Positions 23,906 to 36,026 of a DNA stretch of 64,000 nucleotides are shown in pieces. Each line of letters begins with the position of its first letter. The first letter of the stretch is position 1. Both the position numbers and the translations under genes were made by a program. The DNA is taken from assembly GCA_030762175.1 (NCBI GenBank), contig CM060840.1:43468001-43532000 (forward strand), written 5' to 3'. Source of the DNA: Metallyticus violacea. Lineage: Eukaryota; Arthropoda; Insecta; Mantodea; Metallyticidae. The notes under the pieces are model-generated. The model searched no databases and was not told where the DNA came from. It saw only the letters and a program-made list of their open reading frames with translations.

Positions 23906-24604
23906 TGGAGGAAATGGCAAATTTCCTTCAGCAGGAGACTTAGTACCGATTTCTGTTATTTAATATGTAGAAACTAATTTTTATAACGGTGAAACATTGC
24001 AGCACTGTGAATTAACGGAAGGAGATATCGCGGGCTGTAGGATGGGAATCGCTCGCCGACCTGCCTACTTAGGGCACCGTTACTTTTAAAAATGCCTCTG
24101 TATTTAACACGTAATATAGCAATGAACATAGGCTTAGATATGAAATAAAAGTCAGTGGCACAATTAAAGTGTACGCTTTTAGGAAAATACCACATGATAA
24201 TGCAGTTGAAATGTTGCAAAGTAAAAATGGCTGTATTCACGCCCGTTAATGGTGTGGAATGCTGGGGGAATATCAAAGTAGCTGAAACAAAATTCTTAAA
24301 GAAATGATATGAGAATATGATAATAGAATTGGGTATAATACGTACGTGCGATATGATAAAAGAATATCAATAAACATGTTTGGAGTATAAAACTATAATG
24401 GAAGAATCTTTTACCAATACGCCCCTTGTAAGAGCTACAAGTTAAAATACCCTATTTCATATTATTGGTGACGCTTTATATAATTAAACAATGTTTACTG
24501 ATAAGCGTTTTATGTTCTACAAAAGCGTTATTCCGATCTTTACACAGCCAGCACTCCAAATTGTTTCCAAAAATCACTATAGGCGCACTAAAGAAAAAAT
24601 TTTG
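23906..24604. other. Unassigned DNA
   Basis: No gene or element recognised. A 100-codon minus-strand frame (23974-24276) has no motif. Confidence 0.5.
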
Positions 24605-24868
24605 ATTGATTTATTTACGGACGCTCTTTAACATCACAGATCAGTGTCCAATTCAATTCAGGGCGTGAAACGGCCGACAAATTTTGCTCAGAGACCTTTC
24701 TTTCAGGCTTGAGGTTCTTTTTCGTGCCGTAAATGTACGACACGGGACCCAGGGCTTTACTTCCCTTCCGAAGGAAGCCATAATTAGGATTTTTACGCCC
24801 GAAAAAATCCATCTGTCCTGGCAGGGTTCAAACCCGCGATCTTGGGTTTAGGAGCATTAAAGCATGAC
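24605..24868 (-). mobile_element. SINE family 2, copy 3
   Basis: A minus-strand copy. It begins (3' end) with GATTTATTTACGGACGCTCT and runs through the family body to the B-box region (plus strand GGGTTCAAACCCGCGATC). The head beyond it is lost or strongly diverged after 24850, so the A-box is missing. Probably dead. Confidence 0.9.
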
Positions 24869-26559
24869 TCTCAAATATGCATGCACTTTCCATTCCTTAG
24901 ACCAAGAAAGATCATGCTATACAGATCAGTCTAGGGCATGAAAGAATGTTTTACACAAACTAGCCTCATGACTTATTACAGAATTCTCTAGCAATACTAA
25001 ACATGGTTGTCATAAAGAGACAATGGAACACCGAATGTTGCTCCTTGAATAGACGATCTTGCGGTAGACAAAAGGCAACTCTTACTACCTGAATGTGCTT
25101 TTGATTGGCGAAAAATTAAGGAATGCCATGTCGTCATTCCAATTAATGAAATGTAAATAATATGAAACACAAATCTTTCAAAGTCTACCGGCTTACAAAA
25201 AAGGATTCCTTTCTACATTTCGCAAGTTTGCGGAGCAATAAACCATTACAGAACACGTTTTTCTTTTCGAAATCTGCAACACTGTGAACAGTTTGTTTCA
25301 AAATAGCATTGTTTTTGTTTCATTTTTTTTTAAAGAAAAGTCTTACGTGGGTGCACGTAGCATGTCGAATGTGAGTCGAGTGTTAAGACGCTTAATATTT
25401 CGGAGAAGACGGCTTGGAACTGCGGAGAGCGAAAAATGAACGGAGTCAAAAAGTGGCTTGACCGGTTGCGTTCTACTTGTTTCCTTTCTTACTGCAGCAT
25501 TAACAAGCAGGAGACTTGGGGGTCTTATAAAGACAGAGGCGGCAGAAGAACGTTCCTCAAACAAACCAGGCCAGGGCATATCACATGCATCAGCGTTCCT
25601 TCCCTGGTGTCTCCAACATACACGAACTGCAGGAGCTGGGGGGAGGAGCTCTTTTGTGCCCTCAATTTTTTTTAGAATTAAGTCCCATTAACTTGTCTAA
25701 TGAACTTGTTGAAGGTCTTTTTCCTTATTCACAAGTTATGTAATTAACAAGGATACTTTTATAAATAAAAAATAAAATACTAGAATGCGCTAGCTCGACA
25801 ACTGTACTTAAGCATTTTGGCTAAAGTAAGCAAATGCAGCATTAAGAAATATTAAGGTGTAAGAAAAACCTTTGATCATGAGATTAAAATTTGCCTGATT
25901 GCAATGGAAAGGTATAGTATGGGACAAGCGTTGATGGCCTTTTTTTCTGGAACTGAGGTTACAATTTATTACGACTCTATTATTTATTTTACGTTGATGT
26001 GTAAAACGTTAGGAATGGTGTATAAGAGTGCACTCATATAAACAACGTTGTCACGTCTCAGCCATCTCTTTAAGTAGATTTTTAGTCTAACAGGGACTGG
26101 GTGTGCAAATGAGAATAAATAATTGTTTCATTTTCTCTTTGTCTATTAAACTACCCTCAGATATTAATAATATGAAATATAGAAAAAAATCTTACTTTTT
26201 GCTCAATTTTTTATGTAAGAAAGCAATAATGGCAACGCTGGAGAATTATCAGATACCTCGTGGCAATGTGCGACTTTAAGACAAAAGGAACAACACTAGA
26301 CATTCCGAAGTCGATGGAATGGGGCGATGATATTAAGCTTTGACTAACACTTTAACTTGTCTACTTATTTGATCAATTTACATTAAATACATGATTTCTT
26401 TTAAATCTCTGCCATAAATTTTAAACCGATAACAAAAGCTGCTGCGGCCACAGATGATATGCTTTGTAGGGTTTGGAATATTTCTTAAAGATGGGGAAAC
26501 CAAATAGAAATGTTATAAGCAAACTTAAAGTTGTACTGAAATATTAATTTATTATTTAC
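24869..26559. other. Unassigned DNA, GC-richer at 25.4-25.65 kb
   Basis: Overlapping open frames of 77-79 codons on both strands lie at 25343-25691, where base composition is balanced. None has a recognisable motif. No transposon is recognised. Confidence 0.5.
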
Positions 26560-26850
26560 TTCATTGAAATGTATACTTAATTACAACGAAATGCTACTTT
26601 TGTATAACTACCTTGTGAAGAATCTGCATAAAATACTGGGTCTTTCACAATATTGTCGCCCGTTTCACGGCAACTGGCGTGTCGGCTGTCTGAGCGGTAA
26701 TTGCCCCTTAAGCGGATGTAACGTCTGCGTAAACGATGCAAGTTCTCCAATGACAACTGCAATTACAATGAAAATAAGCGCATACCTCATGACAGAAGGT
26801 GTTGGAAATCTTGTCCTGTTGCATTCACACATTTCACGTCCTATTTAGAA
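26560..26850 (-). repeat. Inverted duplicate pair, copy A
   Basis: Read on the minus strand, this segment aligns over most of its length with the plus-strand segment 27985-28260. Shared blocks include AAATGTGTGAAT, ATTTTCATTGTAATTGCAGT and a final CCAGTT(G/A)CCGTGAAA. The pair is inverted, about 1.1 kb apart. It contains the small ORF described at 26665-26790. It could be a duplicated first exon of a gene or an unclassified repeat. Confidence 0.8.
26665..26790 (-). CDS. Candidate 41-residue secreted peptide ORF
   Basis: A short minus-strand ORF, 42 codons with the stop. It starts MRYALIFIVIAVVIGELA, a textbook signal peptide: a basic start, a hydrophobic core of about 12 residues, and a small residue at the likely cut after Ala18. 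The remaining 23 residues are rich in Pro, Leu, Gln and Arg, with no Cys. A splice-donor-like CC|GTGAAA sits just before the stop and is conserved in the diverged copy at 28.1 kb, so this could instead be the first exon of a longer secreted protein. The duplicate has lost the ATG (ATA) and carries a one-base insertion, so only this copy is open. I do not recognise the family. A chance ORF in a repeat remains a real possibility. Confidence 0.35.
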   Translation of the reverse strand: MRYALIFIVIAVVIGELASFTQTLHPLKGQLPLRQPTRQLP

Positions 26851-27984
26851 AAGTTCACATGCATGAGTTCATCTTCCGAAACTGAGTTAATTTAAACTTG
26901 AAAGCATACAAGATCGCCGTTATCTACGAATTGCAGCATGTTATCCTGATATTCCGGTAATTTTTTGTAACTGGATATAACAGTACGGACGCCAATGACA
27001 GTAATTGATCTTACGAATGTCAAACTAGCGAAGTTTATGTTCCTACAGTGGCAGAGCCATTAGAGCTACAACATTGAAAGATATTCATGTAGTTTATATG
27101 TATATTGAAACAGACTTAATAGAATTGCAACTATTTGATATGAAACATTTTTAAATGTATAAAAAACTTCATTCATTTCTAGTTTAAGATTTTTTTTCTT
27201 AATAAATCTGTTTCAGTGGCTTTATTAGCATGTCTAATAGCACCACTAAAATTTCAAAGCAATTGATGCAGCAGTTTTTTTCTCTTAAAGGTACAGTCAT
27301 GTAGGAAAACGTAGCTTTGAGAAAATTGCGATCGAAGAAAAAGTTGTTAAAAACTCCTTCATAGTTGCAATAGGGAATCTAACGCATGTCTGCACAATAT
27401 TCAGGATCCGTTCATATTTTTTACTTGAGATAACCAACAGAAAAATCCAAATTTACTCTTGCGAAAGGCAAAACCAGAACCTTTTAGCTCACATGGTTAA
27501 AACCTATATGCTTTTGAAATGGTTAGTATCAAAGTCAGGATTATGCATATGTACTTTTAAAATAATGAAAAAGAACACAACTTCTAAATTAAATAACACA
27601 ATAAATATTACACCACACAAATCAGAAAAAAAACCGCAATTATTTAATTAGTTTTTAAAAATGTTCAAAAATTCAAAATTAGCCTTACAGCTCCTCTTAA
27701 AACATGGTCCCATTTACAGTTTTTTCGTGCAAGGGTGTTTTGAGTAGAAAATAATGGTGGTTCTGGATTCCAATACCTCTTTATTTGTTCAAAGCAGAAA
27801 CGTTAACGTACCCATGCTTCATCGATAAATTATATTAAGCGTGGCTCAAATACTCAAACATTAACGTTTCTTAATATCCAAGTACAGTAATTTAATCAAA
27901 TATCAGATCATCTGCTTGCAATTCTTAGACAACAGAGATCATATATCCTTTGATGAATTTGATGCGCATAAATGATTTTTTTTT
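26851..27984. other. Unassigned spacer between the inverted pair
   Basis: AT-rich DNA with no gene or element recognised. It would be the loop if the two inverted copies paired in a transcript. Confidence 0.5.
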
Positions 27985-28260
27985 TTTAATGAAGTCAGAA
28001 ATGTGTGAATATAGCAGAACTTTTCAACATCCCCTGTCATAAAGTATATGGATATTTTCATTGTAATTGCAGTTGTAATTGTGAGAACTTAAAACAGTTG
28101 CGCGAAAATTACATCCGCCTCGGCGAGAGTTACTGCTGTGACTGCCGACCCACCAGTTACCGTGAAAAGGGCAACAAAACCATTTAAGGATTGGTATATC
28201 CATTAAATAAATTAACCACAGAAGGTATTTCAGTTTTGAAACTATTTGTCAACAAGAGAA
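27985..28260 (+). repeat. Inverted duplicate pair, copy B (broken)
   Basis: The plus-strand partner of 26560-26850. The ATG of copy A aligns to ATA, and an extra T after the signal-peptide-like codons shifts the frame and leads to an early stop (MDIFIVIAVVIVRT from an inner Met). The CCGTGAAA box near the end is kept as ACCGTGAAA. If copy A is a gene segment, this is its pseudogene. Confidence 0.75.
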
Positions 28261-28720
28261 AGCAATTGAATACACAGCAATACGTTCTAAACACATCTAT
28301 GGACGAATAAATAGAATATCAAAGAAACAAAGCTGAAATGAAAAGCTAAAATTTCGTTGCATAATAACTACAGAGTTTCTGGTTTAAGAGTGTATGGAAA
28401 CATTGAGGAGTAGCATTCAATAAGCAAAAACAGAATGCTTAATAATGAGCAAAATCATACGTTCTTTTCCCTTCAAAAAGCTATTAATATCTATATTGGT
28501 TAGCAAGCCTGTGCAAAACCTTAAATAGAGACCGACTCACCTTCAGTACAAGATTTTTCGTACGAGAAAAGAAGGCAAATGTGACACTTAAGTTGACAGG
28601 AAAGAACATGGATGATTGATTATTGGCTTATATCAACACATTGTAATGAAATCTGCCTCCAGCTAGACGTTACCGGGTAGAGTTCATGTTATTACTTAAA
28701 GTTATGGTGGTGCTGAATTG
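28261..28720. other. Unassigned AT-rich DNA
   Basis: No gene or element recognised. Confidence 0.55.
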
Positions 28721-28997
28721 ATAATTTTTTTTAACAGTGTTTAACGCCCGTTTTCACTACTGAGGCACCACAGGCGGTGGACACTGATGATACATGAGAC
28801 GAAATGATATATTAGGAAAGAATTTTTAAGGAAGGAAGATTCCAGGCCTAAGTTTAGAGTACCTCCATGGCATTTACCAGTTATGAGGACTGAGGAAAAC
28901 CTGGAAAAAACCTCAGTCAGGGAGGACGATCCTGGCGGGATTCGAACCCCAGACCTCCCGTTCACCAGTCCACGCCTTAACGACCTCAACCACCCGT
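28721..28997 (-). mobile_element. SINE family 1, copy 2
   Basis: A minus-strand, near full-length copy. It has the 3' block GTGTTTAACGCCCGTTTTCA, the middle block CCAGGCCTAAGTTTAGAGTA, a B-box region (plus strand GGGATTCGAACCCCAGACC), and the head complement ACCTCAACCACCCGTGG. A 12-bp duplication with one mismatch (GGTGCTGAATTG / GGTGGTGAATTG) flanks it at 28709-28720 and 28998-29009. The 98-codon frame across it is an artefact of the SINE. Confidence 0.92.
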
Positions 28998-29493
28998 GGT
29001 GGTGAATTGTTAAACACAAAATTAAATATTTACTCAAGTATTTAACTTATTACCATTTTTCAAATTATATATGTAATTTTTTGTCAGTTATAGTAGTATG
29101 TTAATGTATTGAAGGGAAAAAATAATAAATGTTGAAAATATGCAGAAAGGTAAAATGTTAAATCCTTTGTTTTGGAAACTATAAACATCAGAAGAATGAT
29201 TCTTAGTACATATAAATATTAAGAGATATATTTAATAGCATTTTGTTTAGGATCTTTGTTAACTCCAGTATATAACTTTGCAATAAATCAGCATATTTCA
29301 TGTGTTTGAGTAGTTCGATACTCAATATTTGTAGACTCTTTAAGGAGTGTAAGATAAAAGGCTGTGGAGCATTTGAGAACCTGGCAAGTTTTATTCACAA
29401 ATTAAAGATATGCGGCCTTTAGTATTGTAGGACAAAATCAAAATTGCCACAGATCAGTGAAAGAGCAGCTGTCATAAATACAGATAAATTGTT
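28998..29493. other. Unassigned AT-rich DNA
   Basis: No gene or element recognised. Confidence 0.5.
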
Positions 29494-29736
29494 CATTCTA
29501 GTGGTAACTAAATTGCCTCGTAGACCCAAGATTGCGGGTTCTATCCCGGCCAGTGTTAATGGACTTTTTGAGGCTTCAAGATCTAAGAGAAGCAAAACCA
29601 GTCCCATGTCGTAGATTTACGGCAGGTAAAAGAACCTCAAGCCTGAAAGAAGTTGGTCTCTGATTTATCAATCTTTCACGTCCTGAATTGAATGGGATGC
29701 TGGTGACCTGAGATGTTAAAAATGTTTGTAAATAAA

Positions 29737-29739
<3 letters not shown>
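29494..29739 (+). mobile_element. SINE family 2, copy 4
   Basis: A plus-strand copy with a worn head (CTAGTGGTAACTAAATTGCC) and the B-box type segment TGCGGGTTCTATCCCGGCC. The usual 3' body ends GAGATGTTAAAAATGTTTGT. It runs straight into a TA repeat. It lacks the segment with the GGAAGGGAAGTAAAG motif. Confidence 0.88.
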
Positions 29740-29777
<38 letters not shown>

Positions 29778-29790
29778 AAATAAAATAAAA
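29740..29790. repeat. TA repeat followed by AAAAT units at a SINE tail
   Basis: About 16 TA units (29741-29772) followed by AAAAT units to 29790, starting exactly at the 3' tail of the SINE at 29494-29739. The repeat most likely grew from the SINE's A-rich tail. Confidence 0.92.
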
Positions 29791-30614
29791 CAAATGTACA
29801 ACGTTCTCTATTGTGTAAAATATAATTTTAATACAGGCAATATTAGTGTTATAAAACAAAACTTTAATCTAGAGATCATGTTTCTACCAATACTAATTTT
29901 AGAGTTAGCTGCCTTTAAATTATGGCGATTTTTTCCCCTCGGTATATGCCTGTCATAACCATCTGCCAGCTTCTAGAGATCATAAACATTTATTTAATTC
30001 ATTGTCCATTTAAAATACTGGTTTTAATGCACTAGTATGTTTAAGTCATTTAATATTTTCGTTTTGTTTATTTATAAAAGATAATAGTGTCAAAAGGGCA
30101 AATTTTATAATACTTCATATTAAAATACAAATTATATTTTCAGAAGTATTAACATCCAATTAATTATGATTAAAAGTACAATTATGACTTTTCATAAGTT
30201 CTTATAGAATTTTGATGATTTTAGAATATAGAAATTAAAATTTTATAAAAATGTTTCTGTATAATGCTATACTGCAATAATACATAATTTTGGTATAAAA
30301 AGTTACATATATGTTTACATATACATTTTTTAAAAATAAATTTTGATTTAATATAAATAATTACTCATCAATGTGCTGAACATGTTTCCATATAACCATC
30401 AACCAAAGCACTTTTACATATATAGTATCTAAGACAATTTTTAGTTTTACTATTACTGGATAAATTATTAGGCGAATGGAAAGAATATTAAATTTTGTAA
30501 TACTAAATAGTTTTTGTCACCACTGAAACAGTATATGGAGCTTTTCTATTCTAGTATTTGTTATGGATGTCTTGATTTCGTTTGAATGTACATAAAATGC
30601 TTAAACAGAGTATA
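29791..30614. other. Unassigned very AT-rich DNA
   Basis: No gene or element recognised. Confidence 0.55.
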
Positions 30615-31060
30615 CAGCGCGTTCCGCTTAGAGATATTGAGCGGTAAGTGATGGTTTAAAGAATAAATAATAACTTATTAGAGCACTTTTATACGCAATC
30701 TGTTGTAGAAACTCTTCAGCTAGAGGCAAATGGTCAATTCATCTCGCTCTTAGTTGCTCTGCAGACATCTAGGCTTCACTCATACGAACACCGCATTGTA
30801 CATGCGTAACATTTTTCTGTTCTGCTAACCACAGCACATACTTAACTTTCTGGCATTCGCATGCTTATTCTAGCACGTACTCTGCTCTACTGAATAAGTA
30901 GCGCTAGGCTCGTCCCCGCATTAAATATTAGTATGCATGGGCATTATTGTTTATAAACTTGGAAAGTTTCTGTTTATTTTAAGATGCTAAACATAACAAT
31001 ATCTTCGTCTGCTTTTAAATGGTGAAAATTTGTTTTTTGATAGCGCTAAGCGGAACACTG
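30615..31060. mobile_element. MITE with TATA target duplication (446 bp)
   Basis: A non-autonomous DNA transposon. The left end CAGCGCGTTCCGCTTAGAG is the inverted match of the right end, whose reverse complement is CAGTGTTCCGCTTAGCGC. The two differ mainly by a two-base gap, and the similarity runs about 23 bp inward. TATA flanks both sides (30611-30614 and 31061-31064). No transposase is encoded. The CAG start is seen in several cut-and-paste superfamilies. A TATA (or TA) duplication does not fit the 8-bp hAT rule, so I leave the superfamily open. Confidence 0.85.
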
Positions 31061-31153
31061 TATATATTCACGTGGAAAAGTAAAAAAAATCTCTGACAGT
31101 TTACATACTTCCTGAAAGAATATCTGCTATAAAATCTTAATCTACATATTATT

Positions 31154-31341
31154 AGCCTTATTATATTGCCTCGTGCATGAAATGAAGACTGGGTTCTGAA
31201 CAACCGTATTCAAAAGTCCTAGGCCTTATTATTATGCAAGGATTTACAGCCTTATTATATTGCCTCGTGCATGAAATGAAGACTGGGTTCTGAACAACCG
31301 TATTCAAAAGTCTTAGGCCTTTATATTATGCAGGGATTTAG
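31154..31341. repeat. Near-perfect 94-bp tandem duplication
   Basis: 31154-31247 and 31248-31341 are two copies of one unit. The first 67 bases are identical, and a few differences follow. The unit starts AGCCTTATTATATTGCC. A recent event. Confidence 0.95.
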
Positions 31342-31452
31342 ATGGACATCTAGAGCAGGCGAAAAATTAAGTGGATGAAAAATTAATTACACATTGGCCC
31401 ATGAAGTAGGAGAATTCGAACATAATGATTCTGATCACGTCTACGGCTACGG

Positions 31453-31789
31453 CTAATTTGGAAATTTCCTTGAAACTATTTGAACTGTCCTTTCCAGAGA
31501 AGTTTCAGAAAACGACATATCTCCCAAAATGTTTTCTACGATTGCTAGATATTATGCAGTAAAAATTGATCTGTAAGTTGATGTCAAAGTGGATAAAAAT
31601 CCCTTTTGCTGATGGACAACCTGATTTGGAAATTCCCTTTAAACAATTTCATACGTCGCTTTCCAGAAATTTTCAGAAAACCAAAACCTCCCAAAAGGTC
31701 TTCTACGATTGCTAGATATTACATGGTAAAAACTGACCTGTAGGTAGATGCCAAAGTGGATTAAAGTCCTCTTTGGTGATGGGCAACCT
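31453..31789. repeat. Diverged 168-bp tandem duplication
   Basis: 31453-31620 and 31621-31789 align end to end, from CTAATTTGGAAATT / CTGATTTGGAAATT to GATGGACAACCT / GATGGGCAACCT, with many substitutions. Two units only. It could be a satellite dimer or an old local duplication. It lies 110 bp from the young 94-bp duplication but is unrelated in sequence. Confidence 0.9.
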
Positions 31790-33788
31790 CATGCTTGCTC
31801 GAAATTGGGATTAGAATAACTTCTTTCTAGTTGGGCGCGCTATTCTTTGCTAAAGTATTTCAGAAATCCTTTGAGATGGATACTTTTTTTTTTTTAATTG
31901 ATTACCAAAGTCAACATAGCTAGAGGCGGGTCTGAAAGGAACGCTTCAGTAAGCACCATACCCCGCAGAGATCGTGATTGGTGGTGCTAGATCCATAACT
32001 TTGGGAATGTGGGCTGAAAACCTAACGCTGAGCAAGTTAACAAGTTCATGCCACTCTCCTGTCTTGTATGAGTCAGTCAGATTTCTTTCCATACACTTTC
32101 CCCTCCCCCGAGCATTAATGGAGTAAGCAGGGCAAAGTCCTACTTGCTGTTACAGGCATGACCTAGGTCATTGCATGCGTTGATGACGACTCAGATGCCC
32201 CAGGGATTTTTCATTATTACTATCAATTCAAGGCTGGAATTTTAATATAGAATAAGCACGAAACTATTATTAAAATAAACTTAGCTTTTGTTTCAAAAGA
32301 AAAAGATATCCAGTACCCTTTGGCGAAGTCTTTTCTCCAGATATAACTAATTTTCTCGGATAATACTTCAGATATTAAATGAATACTTGTTAAAAACTCG
32401 CCATAATTCCTATTATTAAATGTTTTAGCTCCGAAGGTCTGCCAATAACGAATATGCATTTAACATTAAAAGATACAGTTCGTGGCAGATTTGGCATCAG
32501 TTTTCCGTTCATACTTCTATTTACTATCATTTTTACACATATTTCGTTAACGTAAACTTATTTCGGATTAGTGGCAATAACACTGAAATTAAAATATGAA
32601 ATAATAAAACATAACAGTAACGTCCAAACACGTGTCGAAGCAGTATATTCTTAAATCAAAACAGATTTGGTACAAAATCTTGAACTATAGGATTTCTGCC
32701 CTCCGTCAGCATACGTCAATAGTGGGCTACTCGGGTACACATATTTGATATAGTTCAGTGTAATAAACAAGCGCATTGTATTGCACCAACACACAATCGT
32801 TTACATCGAAACGGAATTTTGTATTGCCATTGGAGCGTTTCCCCCAATCCCTTCCCTTTCTAGAGCTTCTGATCTAACTGTTGATGTAAGTACACCTGAA
32901 TCGCTTCGGTAGATTCTTCAACAGCTCTCAATACCTATGACTGAGTTAACCACACCAATTTGTAAAATATTTCAGTAAGAGATTGCTTATTCCAAAATTG
33001 ACCTGCATACTACATGCAAATCACGGTGATGGATTGAATGCAGGAACATTCATTAAAAATGAAGAAAGTCAAACACGGTACTAAAGTTTTTAACAATAAT
33101 TAAACTTCGTTCCAATTTGAGAACTTGATGAATGAAAAAAACACCAAATATTGAATAAAATTATAGCTACTATGCGCAATTCGCTGGTTTCTGCTTTCCT
33201 TATGAACCCCACAAATTTTAATTATAATAAGCTCATGCATGATTCAAATGCTCGTTTAACTTATATCATTAATACTGCATCCTTAGATTTACCTCAAGAT
33301 TAATCATTACTAACTTTATAAAAATAATTGTTAAATTTTCAAAACAAAACAAAAAAGGAAGTATTTTTACTCTAAGTTTTTGAAAACGTTCAATGCTTAT
33401 TTAAATTAATAGAATTTATTTCCGAGACTCGCAATTTATATTATCAAAGAAAATATAGCAAACTAAATGCAATGTTATCCTTGATAAAACGCCAGATTTA
33501 AATAAAGCGTATTATAAATTGCTTATAGGTTATTATGCCTCTTTTCATTTTAGGAAAAAAAAAACAGCTGGTGTTATTCAATATTATAATAATGTTTTCA
33601 TTGTGTGACATAACAAAGATCAATTACACAGCTCGGGGTTGTTTTTATGGAAGCGTACATACTGTTAAAACGATTAGTGCTTAAAATATTAAATTAAATA
33701 TCCAAAGACTAAATCCTCAACCACAAAAATAATAGTTTTCGGCTGTGCTTAACCGATAAAACAAATTGCTCGTACACAAAACCGCACC
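31790..33788. other. Unassigned AT-rich DNA
   Basis: No gene or element recognised. Confidence 0.55.
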
Positions 33789-33943
33789 AAAATTCAGTTA
33801 TAGTCCATTTACTTACTTCTGAATTCAATGATATTCGTTTTTCTGTAAAATGCTGAAGTTGCTCGGGTTTGGGGGTGGGGTGGAAACACGAAAAATTCAG
33901 TTAAAGACCATTTACTTACCTTTGAATAGTGATGTTCTTTTCA
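33789..33943. repeat. Direct duplication of a ~52-bp segment
   Basis: The segment at 33789-33840 (AAATTCAGTTATAGTCCATT and following) recurs at 33892-33943 with some substitutions, 103 bp away. A G-rich patch (GGGTTTGGGGGTGGGGTGG) separates them. Confidence 0.85.
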
Positions 33944-36026
33944 AGTTTTAAAAAGTTAGAAACCATTAGGTTATGAAAAAATGCGATATATGCAATGGAT
34001 ACTGCATAAATGCCAACCCCTGGTGACAAAAATCAGTCATCTCTTGAACGAAACATTCTTCTAAGCTCTACTCGGTACAGCGCGCGGTTCACAAGGTAAC
34101 CAGCAAGGCTATGAGTAGTCACTACAGCAGTTGTGTTAAATGACATGCACTAAAGACGCTGTCTAGTGTGTGTTACGTTAGCTCTGTGGCAGAGTGTGTA
34201 GTGATGCCGTGGTTAAGAGCGCAGGTTCTCCTTGCGAAACTTACGCAGAAGAACAGTGCCTTCTAAGCTGCTTGGCTACCGCTACTCTAGCATATGTTCT
34301 TTTTCCAGGTGCTTATGATTGTGACCAATGCGTTTACAGTGTGCAGTCGCTGCATGCGTGTTGTGAATACAGTGTTTACGATTCTGCGACCGACGCGTAG
34401 AATCTGAGAATAACTCATTCTTTTTGACAAAAGGTGGGTGTGTGTGTGTGTGTGTACCTATATACTTGTCTTCTGCCTTTGAAGAACACGAGCTGTTCGA
34501 AATATAGCGAAAAATGTGTGCCTACTTAAGTGTTTATATATTTCTGCTTCTCTAGTTGTTATTTTAATTACATTCTTCGAAGAGTTCTTTATTTTTCCTT
34601 TTTATTATATACATAATACACACGTTTTATATTCCCTTTATACTCAAGATAGATATATTAACTAGGGAAAATGTCCTATTTGCATCTTACTATGTATGTA
34701 CATGAATTGCAAATACAGCATTGTTGCTTAGTACTGTGGCTGCTTATTCAACGGAGTAATTCATGACATCTTTAATAAATTTGATGGTGTTCATCCTCAT
34801 CCTTAGTCAAGCATGGATTAACTGTAATATAATTATATAAAAATTGGGAGAATCGTATTGAAATTATCTTTTTTTTCCTGTTAAAATAAAAAAATACATC
34901 AACGAAAACTATGCTTTCATCTTTCCCGAACAGTGACTTGAAAAATCGCTACTGCGCTTACGCGAAGCGGATTGAAACTTCGACAGTATTAATGCTGAAT
35001 GGCTGTCTGCGCCACAGGCAGCACACTAGTACAAATAATAAAATATCCAATTCGTCACATACGAGCCAAAACAATGAGTTTTGGTTAAGTCTCAGTTTTA
35101 ATAGGCACTTGACTTCAGAGATAATGGTCAATTGCAGCATTTTACAGAAAAACGAATATCACTATAACTACAATCTGGTGTAGCTTGTTTGTTCGAATCA
35201 GACGGTTTTCCTTGTAAGTCATTTTCCCAATAACTTCCATATTATTAGTACTCTGGTTCATTGTTAGTAATTTACTAGCCTAAATACGAATTATTAGGAG
35301 CACACTTCCTCTCAGAACCGCCAAGACAAAGAAGAGATATTGGCATACCAAGAACCTAGCAATAAATTGCAATTTTGTCACAGAAACGAGGACCAAAACA
35401 ATTGCATAAGAGAGCTCTGTGCTATTATTTTTAGTCCAAGCATATTGTTACTGTTTACTTGCACGTAATAATACTTTCTTCATAGTTTACAACTCTATGA
35501 TTTATTCACGGAATAATACAACGACACACCCAATGGAGTATTCTGACTCCCTTGGGACCTCCACCCGTTAAGGGAGGGAGGGTTGACGGCTTGGTGTGAC
35601 TTTTTCTTATGTCTGTCCAAAGTACCGGCCAACACACTCTTATGAGTTATCACTCTATTGTTCCAAATCTTCTTGGGTGCCGCAGCGTTCGCCTTCCCCA
35701 TCACAGAGCTCTTGCATGACAGCTCGTTCCTTACTACAGAAAAGTTGGGCTCCGTTCCAAGCTTTTCCGAATTCTAACATCGCAACTACAGTCTAGTAAA
35801 ATCACTTAACGACTAAAACTGGTTTCGTAGAGGGGGCAATATATATTTATAATTATTAACGACAATGAGGAAGGGAATCTTTTTTATACTCATGTGGATA
35901 TAAATATTTGAAACATATTTTTAAATTTCCATGACATATTTGCTTGTAAGTTAGCCTTAGGAAGCAGAATGTACGTTTAGATTTTAGCAGAAGCAGTATG
36001 AAGACGTTTTCGATGTTAAACAAGTA
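33944..36026. other. Unassigned DNA with a TG repeat
   Basis: A TG microsatellite lies at about 34436-34455. A GC-richer block at 35520-35780 has short frames on both strands without motifs. No gene is called. Confidence 0.5.

Noticed and set aside
28741..29037. 98-codon minus-strand ORF
   Set aside because: Same artefact, over SINE family 1 copy 2. Similar peptides recur at each SINE of the family.
34185..34250. tRNA-like segment
   Set aside because: A few promoter-like bases only. No paired stems.
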